Shown here: piece after piece, positions 48,519-59,047 of the stretch
Position numbering within the stretch: position 1 is the first letter of the stretch
How the letters are laid out: every line of letters starts with the position of its first letter
Source of the DNA: Sipunculus nudus
Taxonomy: Eukaryota; Annelida; Sipuncula; Golfingiida; Sipunculidae
Assembly: GCA_026874595.1 (NCBI GenBank)
Contig: CM049310.1
Coordinates: forward strand, 68,340,056 to 68,404,055
Direction: 5' to 3'
DNA length: 64,000 bases
Notes under the pieces: model-generated
Database searches by the model: none
The model's input: only the letters and a program-made list of their open reading frames with translations
Told to the model about the DNA's origin: nothing
Translations under genes and position numbers: made by a program

Positions 48519-48637
48519 CGTTTTTTTCCACATGATGGCGCGGTACTGCGGGACACTGTGATTGTTGGCATCTGTGACCACCACTGATAAGAGGAAGGTT
48601 TCTTTTTCCAAATCCACGCCTACGTAGTTCTGGTGCA
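48519..48637 (-). CDS. GARNL3: GARNL3-like gene, exon b
   Basis: Minus-strand exon of 119 bp, acceptor TTTTTCCAG, donor GTATGT. It opens with two bases completing the codon from exon a and ends in phase 0. It encodes HQNYVGVDLEKETFLLSV, then a segment ending VPQYRAIMWKKT, characteristic of the region just before the GAP domain of GARNL3 (compare VPQYRAILWRKT, from memory). Open throughout. Confidence 0.9.
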
Positions 48638-48804
48638 CTGGAAAAACAGAATAAAATCAGTAAAATATGTAGTCTCCCGCAAACTGCAACATGCGTGAAC
48701 CTGAATCACATCTTATCCTGATTTTATATTTCTATAAACAATCATTGACCCTCAGAGAACAGGGGAGCAACGATCTAGAATCTATGTCCCATGAAAATGT
48801 ATAT

Positions 48805-49104
48805 GTAAGGCAAAAAAAAAAACGTATGTTTCTCAGGCAACACGCGCGTCACTTTAACCCCCCCCCCCCCCGCATCAAAAAATTTAATTTAGATTTTCAA
48901 TAGAAACTTACTAATTTTGAGCTTTAGCCATTCGGACGTTTCTTTCAAGAAAATAAAAAATACAATTTTGATCAGATTTCCTTTAATATGTAGTGCTTTT
49001 TTCTTGTTTAGCAAACAAAATGTTATTTTAATGCTTTTCCCTGATCATAAGACATTTTTAGAGAAACTAACAATAAAAGAGACCCTTAACTTTTCTGGCC
49101 TAAC
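48805..49104 (+). mobile_element. Non-autonomous MITE, copy 1 (poly-C family)
   Basis: It begins AGGCAAAAA, then CGTATGTTTCTCAGGCA, TTTAA and a run of 14 C, GCATCAAAAAATTT, TTTCAATAGAAACTTACTAA and TTTGAGCT, and ends TTTTCTGGCCTAAC. In reverse complement the element at 62230-62569 has the same order of blocks, including a long C run at the same place. The inner part of the right inverted end appears deleted in this copy. No coding capacity. Confidence 0.75.
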
Positions 49105-49115
49105 CGGTTATTTAA

Positions 49116-49562
49116 GGGCCTGGGCACAACTGAGCTACGACAACATGCGACCGCGACTGGTCACAGAAGACAGGCGGTCGTCGCGGCCAATCGCGACCCG
49201 ACTATTTGGCATAAAAACAGTTGCGGTCACGTTAGGATAAGACTATAGCATGACCACCAGTGACCACGGTACGTCTTAAAACAATCCATGACAAGCTTGC
49301 AACTAATTAGCTGGTCATGTGACTGTCGTGAGACCATCTTAATGACCGATCACTGGTCGTATAGGAATACTATTGGTTGCGACTGGGTAAGACTATCTTG
49401 AAGCCAGTGTTTCACTTCGCTGCGACTAATTGCATTCGCGAGGAAGTTTCCAAAATGTCTCGAAACGTAAGTGGGGGGGGGGGGGGGTGTCTTATGATTG
49501 TCCGTGACTTTCCACGATTGCAGTTCGTAAACAGTCGCAGCCCCTAGTGTGACTTGGCCGCA
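49116..49562. mobile_element. Possible degenerate MITE with CpG-rich interior
   Basis: GGGCCTGGGCACAACTGAGC at the left resembles, inverted and imperfectly, the right end around CAGCCCCTAGTGTGACTTGG. The interior repeats CGACTGG/GTCGCG/TGACCA motifs and is unusually CpG-rich for this window, and it contains a run of 15 G (49473-49487). No clear target duplication. Low confidence. Confidence 0.4.
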
Positions 49563-51347
49563 AGACGTGATTTTCGTTGATACAGATATAGCCAAGCGGT
49601 TACTGCGTGACCCTTTTTTCTCAAAGAAACGGGTTAAAGGACATCTTTATAACAAACTGTGTCAATGAAAGTGATACTCGTGTTTCGTCCGGAGAGGGGT
49701 CGGTGTTAAGGACGGGGAGCTAGGTGCCACCTGTATTTCTTCAACTGTTTGCAATGCTGACAACTTCCAAAGGATAACATGCGTTGTCAAGAATAAAAAA
49801 CCTGAATGGTCGAGACTCAGTCACGATATTCGTTTAACTATGCATTTAAACCGTGGCTTCATCTGTTTGATTGGGACAGTTTGTCAATATTTTGATTCAT
49901 TTCGTGACGGCTGTAATTTCTCCTGCTATGAATTAGCTGTTTTTTCTTCACGCAGGATGTCCGAAGCAGCTGTGATCAGCCTCTGATAAAACCAGACCAC
50001 ATGCAGTCAAGAAGATCGGATAAGGAATGTTGCCAGATCGATCATTCTATAAAATGAAGGCTTACAGTGAACCAGGACTAAGAGGCTGTTGACGTGGGTA
50101 CGAGATGATGTTGATAGTGAGAGGATACGCCCTGCATGTACGCAGTCACCAACAAACACTAAAAGGTTAGGCCTACGTGGCCGCTCTCTGTCCACTTATC
50201 TTTACACTGTCTCCGTTTTCACACTTTATTGTTTCCCCATCATGATTCTTTTATAGTGTGATATTGAAACAAATCACTAATTTTCCCTACAACATAGCAT
50301 GAAGCGACGTGAAACTCACCATGACACTTACTGCTGGCAACAAACTAAATGCAGTTCGTCAATTTAAGTAACAAAGTGTGTTATTTGTTATGACATACGA
50401 CTGACTTGACTGAGCGACTGTTTCTAATTAATATTTAATCAATCGGAAATGTAAAATAGCATGTAAATGTATTGGAATTAATTTGGATCTATATAAATGC
50501 TGAATCTAAACCTACTCGTGATGTTATATAAAAGAGAGTTCGTGTCCGGATAAATTAATGAGAAGAAGCACCTTATTCAGGACACGTAAAGCATTGCATT
50601 AGACATTATGAGTTTGTATGGACTATCACGGACACTTAGCGTCCATCACAATGTACTTGGGTCAGGTTAGGCAGCCCCTGAGAGCTGTAAACTTCTGTCA
50701 CTAGCTAGCACACCAATGAGCTGGAGTGTATGAGGCAAGGCAGCTCCTGTATGGCCCCCACGGGTATTGGCAGAGGCTCAATTAGGTCTCAGTGTCAGAT
50801 ATAATTAAACTTGTATAGTTATGCTGTATTTCAGTCATCCTTAAGACTTTTGTACACAGCATGCCTGGCAGTTTGAAGGTCTGGCTTTCACTTATATCAC
50901 CGACCGTGATCAATCAAATTAAATCAGATAGACGGAGGGCAAACACGAATAACTAACTGACATATACTGGACTGCATTATTTCCTTCGAAGCTGATCGAA
51001 CGCAAAGGATTGAATATTAGGTCATTTTAATGTGTGCCTGTGTTAATAGCCGTGTTTTAAGTCCCAGTTATTGACATATATATTATCGATAGCCGAACAT
51101 CTAAAAGTCCCATGTATACGACGTTTATAAATTAACAGTAGAATAACATGTAACATGCACTCTGTTTTTTTTATTAACTAAAAAACATAATTTATTATTT
51201 GTAAAATATTCTCTTAATGGCCCGTTGAACATTTGCCTGTGAAGTATGACCCTCTCGCCAACACACCATCCCGCTAACGCTACCACATTAGTTTGTCCCG
51301 CACGTGGTCGTGTTGACAAGATTTTTTTTTCTCTCTCTGTATATAGG

Positions 51348-51353
<6 letters not shown>
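49563..51353. other. Intron between exons a and b, part 1
   Basis: AT-rich; no exon or family recognised. Confidence 0.45.
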
Positions 51354-51395
<42 letters not shown>

Positions 51396-51432
51396 TATAG
51401 ATATATATAATGATATATATATATATATATAT

Positions 51433-51463
<31 letters not shown>
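51354..51463. repeat. (AT)n compound microsatellite
   Basis: About 110 bp of AT repeats with a few GATATAG/TGATA interruptions. Confidence 0.95.
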
Positions 51464-51465
<2 letters not shown>

Positions 51466-53143
51466 GACGAAGAAATATACGGAGGTGACAGGAAGATATA
51501 AAGGTAAAATGATCTGTTTCTCAGGCTCTGTTGACATTTACCAGTTTGCCAGAGGTCGTTTAATTTAAATGTCATCTTCATTTACAACTGAGATACCTCT
51601 ATAAACTGGAGAAAACAGTGATCTCATAGAAGCCCCTGCCTACCGAGTATTCCACTTTAACATGTTCTTGTAAAAACAGAAACATTATTTGCCTATTTAT
51701 TACATTACAATAATGAAGAAATTTTGCAAAAGGTTTGTAGTCTAATTAGGATAATAAATCAATACGTATCATACTGAAGACTTTTTTTAGCGTCTTGTCT
51801 ATCGAGAATGATAATATAGTACGTCCTTATAATTAAAAAAACTTGCATGGTAGGTTTCTTGTCTATCCAGCGTAAAAATTGTTTTCTTAAAATAAAGACA
51901 CTTGTATTTGAGGTTTCATTTTGGATCGACCGTGATAATTTTATACATTCCTAAAATGAGAAACCTCGTCCGCAAGACGTCTTGACGATCTAGCGTTATA
52001 ATTCATTTGATAGAGATTCTTGGTATTAAAGCTTACATAAATAAATAACGATAACACACGAGAACAGTTTCTATGGTAACCAAGAAACACTACTATTTTT
52101 AGTATATATCAGGATTAAAATTTTCTAATTAACTATAGATCAAGTCGTAAACTAGGACGGCATCAACCAATCCCTATAGTTATTTCTGTTCTAGCGTCAC
52201 TTTTACTTGTTTCTTTACACCGACAACCGAATAAGTTTGCAGAATGTATTAATGCAATTATAGAGTCACACATTCGATTGAGAAAACTGCTTTAAAGTCC
52301 ATTATCTGGTCGTCTTAAATCAATAATTAATAAGCAGATGATCAATTTGACCCTACTTGCAAATAACAGTTCTTCTGCCTGGTGCAATGTTGCTGTTGAG
52401 GTTAATTTTACTATCTGAGCCGTCATAATTCAACACAACTCTTTATTCCACAACAGGAAAGATCAGCAATAATTGGGCAAAAATAAGAGAAATAATGGGT
52501 TCTCTTGGGTTCTCGTATACACCTGAAAACACTATATCAAAACACTAAGATGACGGATTATGTATACATTATTACGATCATTCAAGGACACGGAGTGCAC
52601 TCTTTGACCTCCATACGCCAGTTTTGTCCAGTCAGATGTATCTAATATTTGCTTGATCGAAACTTGGGGCAGGTGTTTCCGGGGACATTTATTGAGTTGC
52701 TATTTCTAAAATATGTTGCCTCATGTCAAGGATCAATTTCACACCTAACATCAGACTAATATGGGGCATGCACGCACACACTCGGGATGGGTTGGAGAAA
52801 ATTGTTTAACCTCACATCCCAATAAATATAAAGTCGCTGCAATTAAGCATTAGGTCACAAGATGACAGGTAGAAAATAGAAACTGATTTTAAGTCTTAAA
52901 TAACTGCATAATTAAATACTTGCCAGTTATTCAGCCAGTAGAGAAGCCAAGACCATGATTGTTTTTACAAAGATTCAACAAGTCCATTTGACCTGCTATG
53001 ACCTGATTTCAGCAGGTTTAGGTTTATATACACAGTGACTGGCGAATGTTGCTGTCGAGGGTGGCCGGAGACACTTTCTGGAGCGGGGGAGAGGACACCT
53101 ACATCCGCACAGACACAAACAAGTGTCAGTCAGTTCATAACCT
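51464..53143. other. Intron between exons a and b, part 2
   Basis: No recognised features. Two imperfect CTTGTCTATC-type blocks near 51795 and 51860 are similar to each other but too short to call. Confidence 0.45.
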
Positions 53144-53280
53144 CAGGCACGGATCCAGGATTTTTATGCAGGGAGAGGTCAACGGGTGGCATGCATAAAA
53201 TTGTCTTATAAAAGGTCGTTGGTTAGGAGCAGGGGGGGGGGGGGGTACTCGACTACCCCCCCCCCCTGGATCCGCGCCTG
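53144..53280. mobile_element. hAT-like MITE with inverted G and C runs
   Basis: 137 bp bounded by CAGGCACGGATCCAGG and CCTGGATCCGCGCCTG, near-perfect terminal inverted repeats of the CAG-GCGGATCCAGG type seen in hAT elements. Runs of 14 G (53232-53245) and 11 C (53256-53266) lie 10 bp apart and could form a G-C hairpin. I could not see a convincing 8-bp target duplication. Confidence 0.72.
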
Positions 53281-53546
53281 CAACATGTTATAATGGAACT
53301 CTTGGAACGAAAGGAATTAGACATTTTAAAACACACGTCTTATCACAAGTGTTTTCATCAGACCTAGTCAACTGCAGACGCCCCTCGTGTGATTCTGAAG
53401 ATTCTGCTGTGAGCATTTTGAATGTTAATCACATTAAATTAATTACAAAATTATATGGGATACATAAATGCAGCTTAAGCACTGGCAGAGATTTAATCTA
53501 ATAATTGAACCAGCTAGGTAGATGACAAATAAGCGTAGACACTCAC

Positions 53547-53631
53547 TTTTGCCCAGGAAGTATTTGAAGTACCACCTTGTCTGGCTCTCGGGGTTCTCCA
53601 GATGTACCGGGCTGCTAACCGGACTGCAAGC
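53547..53631 (-). CDS. GARNL3: GARNL3-like gene, exon a (first recognised exon)
   Basis: Minus-strand exon of 85 bp between acceptor TTGGCAG and donor GTGAGT. It starts in phase 0 and ends with one base of a split codon. It encodes a short Ser/Pro-rich stretch, then LENPESQTRWYFKYFLGK. The RWYFKYFLGK motif matches the segment N-terminal to the Rap/Ran-GAP domain in GARNL3-type proteins as I remember them. The split codon is completed by exon b. Exons encoding the extreme N-terminus and the start codon must lie upstream (above 53.6 kb). I found none up to 64 kb, so they are probably outside the window. Confidence 0.85.
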
Positions 53632-54138
53632 CTGCCAATCATAAAACCATACATGTCACAAACACTCATAATACCGGCAGATATTGCAGGGACTAATGGT
53701 TTCTTTGCATCTAAATTCTAAAAGGAAACCTTACACTTTGGTAACAGTCGGCAGACTATTTATATACGATTGGAACCCATCACTCCTAGCAATTAATCGA
53801 CCAGACAACAATACCGGTGCCTAAGAATTTAAAAAATAACGTCCCATCTGACTGCTTAGCTGACTGGTAACAATGCGTCCCACAAATACCCGACTCACTC
53901 TAATGCTGTCCCTTTATCTCCGTGTCTTTGGTAAGAAGGCCTAGGAGGGCAGAATCCCGTGTGAATTATATACCTTTGTGTTTGGGAGTCTTCTGGGACT
54001 AGGTTCTGTATACTGATGATAACAGCTTCAGTGCTTTTGTCATAATTATACAGTTTATACTTAAGATAAAGGTTTCCTGATAGTGATCCATGGGTCATGT
54101 CACTCAGCTGCTCAGCATCTGTGACCTCCTTGTATTTA

Positions 54139-54512
54139 GCACGCAGAATTTGTGAAAACCTGGTATTTATAACGCAGAATCTGTAACCGCCTGGTATTTA
54201 AAACGCAGAAGCTGCGACCGCCTGTTATATTAAAACGCAGAATCTATGATTGCTTGGTATTTATAACGCAGAATCTATGACCGCCTGGTATTTATAACGC
54301 AGAATCTGTACGCGCCTGGTATTTATAACGCAGAATCTGTAAGCGCCTGGTATTTATAACGCAGAATCTGTAAGCGCCTGGTATTTATAACGCAGAATCT
54401 GTGAGCGCCTGGTATTTATAACGCAGAATCTGTAAGCGCCTGGTATTAATAACGCAGAATATGTGAGCGCCTGGTATTTATAACACAGAATCTGTGAGCG
54501 CCTGGTATTTAT
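54139..54512. repeat. 31-bp minisatellite (12 copies)
   Basis: Tandem units of the form AACGCAGAATCTGTAAGCGC followed by CTGGTATTTAT. The first three or four units are diverged and the later ones near-identical. It lies upstream of exon a. Confidence 0.93.
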
Positions 54513-56221
54513 CAATTTAGAACTCTACATCTGAGGGATTGGGAAAGAGACTAATTTTGCTCAGATATTATTAAGAAATTTCATATATCACAATTAAGTT
54601 TCAAAAAGTTTAAGAAGACATGATCAGGATAAATTTTGTACTGATTATGTACTGATTTTTTACGCTATTATGTATTCTATTGTTAACATCTTTGATCAAC
54701 CCCACTGAGTGGCAGTGAGACAACAACAACCAATACGGAGTTTGTGGTGTATTTTTATGATTTAAAACGTATAAACTTGAGGTGATTATACGTGACGCCC
54801 TGTCTTGTTAAGAAGAAAATATAATAATCTTTCAGAAAACTTTTTTGTCTGAACCCTCAATAGAAGCTATCTTGAAATATCTGATATTTTGTGTAAACAT
54901 CATTTAAGGGTGCATAAACATTTTCAGTAATATCTGTATTATCAGGCTGTCAGTTCATTCTGACACACGGACATACTGTCTGCAATTAACCTGTGCTATA
55001 TATTGTTATGATGCTATGTGTGAGTATACACAGGCCACGGATGATTACCACAGCATCAGCAGAGATCGGATCTTGCTCATGCGCGACAACTCCCAAACAA
55101 TGAGAAGATATAGGCAAAAAGAAAAACACAAAAAAAAAACACCGGGTGGAAGTTTGACAAAACTTGATTTGTGAAGTTGCGTGGTCGGCCACCAAGTGGC
55201 ATGCGCGTTATGTTTATGTTTCGCCATTGACCGCGTATACGTCGATTTAATCTATACTAGTTTTCATTATGCCTGCTGTAACGGTGCGACTTAATATATT
55301 AAGGAGGAAACAATATATTTCATGTACATTTATATACCTGGTGAACACATCCCTTTAATTAAAATGCAATATCAGAAGGCGAGTGATGTAAAAAGGGAAC
55401 ACATGACAGAATAAACTGAATGAGTTTGCAGTGATTTATTATTCTATCCTTTTGAATAAGCCTGTTCGTTGTTACCTGAATCCTGGTTGTGCTATTGATT
55501 AAATTCAATTATTTATAAATATGCAAAGTCACGTGACCTTTAGTTAAACTACATGACCTTAAAGACATGCTTTTCCGACCTGAGCACTTTTACTTGAAGA
55601 AAAAAGTCATAGAAACTGATTCCTAGATACCGAAAACACCTGATGTTGCCATGGAAACAGCTTTTCCATGGGCCTTGTAATTAAGTTATATAGCCTGGTA
55701 TGAAATTCGCAGCTAATACACGATGGTTTTTTTTCTCATTCAGGAGAGGTAAAGTTAAGAAAAAAGACTGTCAAATGGCTTCCTCCCTGACGTGAAAGAA
55801 GACAAAAAAAGGCCGACGATACGAGCGGAGGAAACGTCAACTGAAAATCAGTGCGAGTCGCATGAATAGATGTGACACACTTCTTTTTGGAAATTACCGT
55901 TTTCAGCTTGTGAAACTTGGACTTGCAAGATAAAAATTGACCAGAAACCAAGCTAGACATTACTGATTAAACAATAACAGAATGGATTAATCCGAAATTG
56001 ACCATTTCGAAACGTCGAAGCTACAGAGACAATATTTTTTTCTTTTTTTACGAGATTCCATAGCCTGTATGCTGAGCATGCATGAATTTTTCTGTTGGTG
56101 AGAAGTGTTATGTTTGTATGAGGACAGGCTGCATGGTACGATGGGAAGGGGGGGGGGGGCGGGGTATGAAACTGAGGATATACGGTCAGATGTTAAACGT
56201 ATCTGTCCTTAATTGTACCGA
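54513..56221. other. Non-coding stretch upstream of exon a
   Basis: AT-rich, with a G-rich run at 56148-56164. No exon matching the expected GARNL3 N-terminus was found. Confidence 0.45.
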
Positions 56222-56491
56222 ATAGTGTTACGGAACCTAATATAAACAGATCACGTATGTGTGATGAACACAAATTTTGTAATGAAGATTTATAAATCAG
56301 ATTCTGTAACACTAGGCAGCGTGAAATGTCTAGGGGAATGAATAAAGAAGTCAGTGTTTTTTTGCTAACAAATAACTATAATTTATTCTTAAAACAACAT
56401 CAAATCAATATAATCACACAGCCTAATAAACAAAGTGCACAGTACCTGGTTACCATTACCGCCACAGCGACAAGTTCTTTAAAATGTATAC

Positions 56492-56922
56492 TGTTACGAA
56501 GACAAATAAATGAGGGGAAAATCCTGGGCCGATCCGGGAGTCGAACCCAGGTCGGTGGCGCACAAGTTCGGCGTACCAGCCGCTTCGCTAGAAAAGCAAG
56601 CTTCACTTGCAAGACAGTTCGGTCCGCTTTTATGTCACCCCTTAACACACACCCTCTTAAGAGTGTTGTGCTATCAGAACAAGACTAATTATCCCAGGAG
56701 TCACACTTTGGTGAGCTTATTCCCTGGGCCACAAAGTTAACCGTCATCCCGGAGGAGCCCCCATTTTGTAACGAAGACAAATAAATGAGGGGAAAATCCT
56801 GGGCCGATCCGGGAGGCGAACCTAGTTCGGTGGCGCACAAGCCCGGCATACCAACCGCTTCGTTAGAAGAGCAAGCTTCACTAGCGAGACAGTTCGGTCA
56901 GCTTTTATGTCATCCCGTAACA
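56492..56922 (-). mobile_element. TRIM-type miniature LTR retrotransposon, copy 2 (nested)
   Basis: LTRs at 56492-56647 and 56767-56922 (156 bp each) flank a 119-bp interior. Target duplication ATAC is at 56488-56491 and 56923-56926. On the minus strand, 3 nt after the 5' LTR, is TGGGGGCTCCTCCGGGAT (56746-56763), one mismatch from the proline tRNA primer-binding site known from retroviruses. A purine tract AAGAGGG precedes the 3' LTR. There is no coding capacity. The solo-LTR paralogue at 63950-63953 keeps the unoccupied ATAC site. Confidence 0.92.
56746..56763 (-). promoter_or_regulatory. Proline-tRNA-type primer-binding site of TRIM copy 2
   Basis: Minus-strand TGGGGGCTCCTCCGGGAT, located 3 nt inside the 5' LTR. 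It is complementary (17 of 18) to the 3' end of metazoan tRNA-Pro including CCA. Copy 1 retains TGGGG and TCGTCC of the same site. Confidence 0.85.
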
Positions 56923-57520
56923 ATACTCTCGGAGAATAACAGTCCAATGTAAAGCTCTTGTAACAATCCAGAAAGTAAACTTGAGGCAGAGAGCATTAAA
57001 TTGTATAGAGTTAGTAATATCAGAATCCCTGAAATTACTGGATAATCGGATAGGTCCCACAAACTGACATAAACACGTCTGTGTCCGCTGGAATATTCTT
57101 TAACCTCTCCCTCGGTTTAAAACACAGCCCCCTATTTATAACTTCTTGCCCCAAGCCGAGAATATTCCACTTCTCGAACCATCTAAAGGATCTAACACAA
57201 TACACAGCAAACACGCGCTACAGAAACCATCTAGGAAAACATCGCTGTGTCTCCACATACCAGGGTCCACACGTGAACTCGCTCCGGCTCTGTCAGCATG
57301 ACAACGCGAGTTCAACCAGCACGGATTAAACTGAGAATGGAATACGCGGCCTGACACGGGCGCTACAACACGAGTTACGCCCGTGCTACACAGTAAAAAG
57401 GACACCTGTAACAATAGCTTACTTATGATAACTGTTTGGCAGCAAAGTGAGAATGTATTGCCCTACTGTTTATGGATTCATAATTAAAACTAGACATTTC
57501 TTGGCACCGCAGGTGCCATA

Positions 57521-58113
57521 GTATTCCCAGACAATTAACCCCCCCCCCCCCTCCTTTAAGAATAGGCCCCCCATCTTCAGCAACAATTAATATCAGACCA
57601 CACTCATAGAAAAGGTCATGACCCCGATTTCGATATACATCATCCCCTAACCCATGCCTATGTATATGCATAATATGAAAGAAATCTGTCCATTAGTTTT
57701 TGACTTATAATGCTCACAGTACTGTTAAGTAGCAATTTTGGGGATATTAAACGGCACGAAAACAAGTAAAGAATAATAGGTGGCGCCACCAGTTTCTGGA
57801 ACATGAAAACCCTATCCATGATCTTCCATCACCTTGATTTTGGGATCAATCCATGCAAGATTTCTTGAGATATTTAAGAATTTGTGTGATTTTCCCCAAA
57901 ATTGGACCTATTCAAGGTCAAGGACACTCTCCTATTCAAGATCATGACCTCATTTTAAATAAGCGTCGTCCTCTCACCCATATCTATACATATACCAAGT
58001 TTGGTAAAGATCTGTGAAATATTTTTTTGAGTTATCGCGCCAACCATATTTATATGCGGCGGCGGCGGGACCGGTATGAAAACATATTACCCCCCGACTT
58101 TGTCTGGGGATAC
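57521..58113. mobile_element. Interspersed element with inverted ends, GTATYCCCAGACAA family
   Basis: The left end GTATTCCCAGACAATTAACC and a C run are mirrored at the right by ACCCCCCGACTTTGTCTGGG then GATAC. The interior has AAGGTCA/TCATGACC motifs, the GTGGCGCCACCAGTTTCTGG core, and an ACCAAGTTTGGTAAAGATCT block near 57996. Elements of this look are common in bivalve genomes (from memory). The short frames inside are not genes. Confidence 0.65.
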
Positions 58114-58585
58114 AATTAACTGCATACATCTGTGAGGTAAATGTCCAGGAGCATATGCTGTGCAAAGGGTACTGGAGAGAGAACACGAGCTAGGGCTAAA
58201 CTGAAGTAAAAAAAAAAAGTCAACGTTAATTAATTGAAGAAATATGTAATATTGCCTCTAAAGTTTTAATAGGTGTCAAAGGAACTGAGCTTTATAAAAC
58301 AAAAAGTCAATAAATGAAGCGTGTACTACGCCCTACTATCTGACCTAACTCTTCGTACCTGACTCAGTTTGTTAGGAACAGTATTTGTGATGGAGTTTTA
58401 CATATTCTGTGTTTCTCAGCAATGGTTACTTTCTTTATAGTCTTTTTTTATTTATTTTATCAATGGTTGGAAACACATTAAGTAATAAGAAAGTGTTTAG
58501 AGCCAATCCTGGGCCAGCATCTTAATCAAATCAAACAGCAACATATGAAACTTTTATCATGGTTCAACGACTACACTTATAAGCG
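58114..58585. other. Non-coding stretch
   Basis: Nothing recognised. Confidence 0.45.
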
Positions 58586-58594
58586 CTGGACCTC

Positions 58595-59038
58595 CATTTG
58601 GAACTCCTCGGCCGAATCCGTTGGCTTCTAGCCTCCGATGTATTATTAACCAATGATACTCCCCCAATTTAGGAGAAGTTCGCCGTAAAACCATCGGAAA
58701 TCCACCAATTTGCCATTTCAACTGACTCGTTTAACCAGAGATCACAGTTCACAAAAAATTGATCGATTTGTCATAATCATATGTATTATAAGGGCTTTTA
58801 TGGATCTAAACATCAACTATTACCAGGTTCCGACAGTTATTTAAGTAGAAAGTACAGTTATCACTCGGGGTGGACTTCCTGGCATGAACTGTGTCCTCGA
58901 GCGGTTTTACTCTTACAAAACGCACAACAGTTGCAGTTGACCTGCCATGGCCTTGACCTTGCTGAAATACTTTCCATGGCGGCCCCTATAAACACCAAAA
59001 GCTAGAAGCCAACGGATTCGGCCGAGGAGTTCCGAATG
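58595..59038. mobile_element. Mutator-like MITE with perfect 9-bp TSD
   Basis: 444 bp. The terminal inverted repeat is about 37 bp, starting CATTTGGAACTCCTCGGCCG on the left and CATTCGGAACTCCTCGGCCG when the right end is read inverted; it is identical apart from one base through the CTTCTAG end. The 9-bp duplication CTGGACCTC is at 58586-58594 and 59039-59047. A 9-bp duplication with TIRs fits the Mutator/MULE superfamily. No transposase. Confidence 0.9.
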
Positions 59039-59047
59039 CTGGACCTC

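Larger units (their letters stand above)
56226..57413 (-). mobile_element. Solo LTR (about 753 bp) carrying a nested TRIM
   Basis: The element runs from TGTTACGGAACC to CACCTGTAACA and is flanked by the exact 4-bp duplication ATAG (56222-56225 and 57414-57417). TG...CA ends, a 4-bp duplication and no coding content fit a solo LTR of a Gypsy-type retrotransposon. Orientation is inferred as minus because TTATAAATAGG, a good TATA box, lies at 57131-57141 and an AATAAA lies near the other end. The TRIM at 56492-56922 interrupts it. A second copy starts at 63635. Confidence 0.8.

Noticed and set aside
53144-53288. 8-bp target duplication for the hAT-like MITE
   Set aside because: Flanks CATAACCT and CAACATGT do not match convincingly.
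56326-56740. Overlapping plus-strand frames as genes
   Set aside because: They lie across the boundary between the solo LTR and the nested TRIM.
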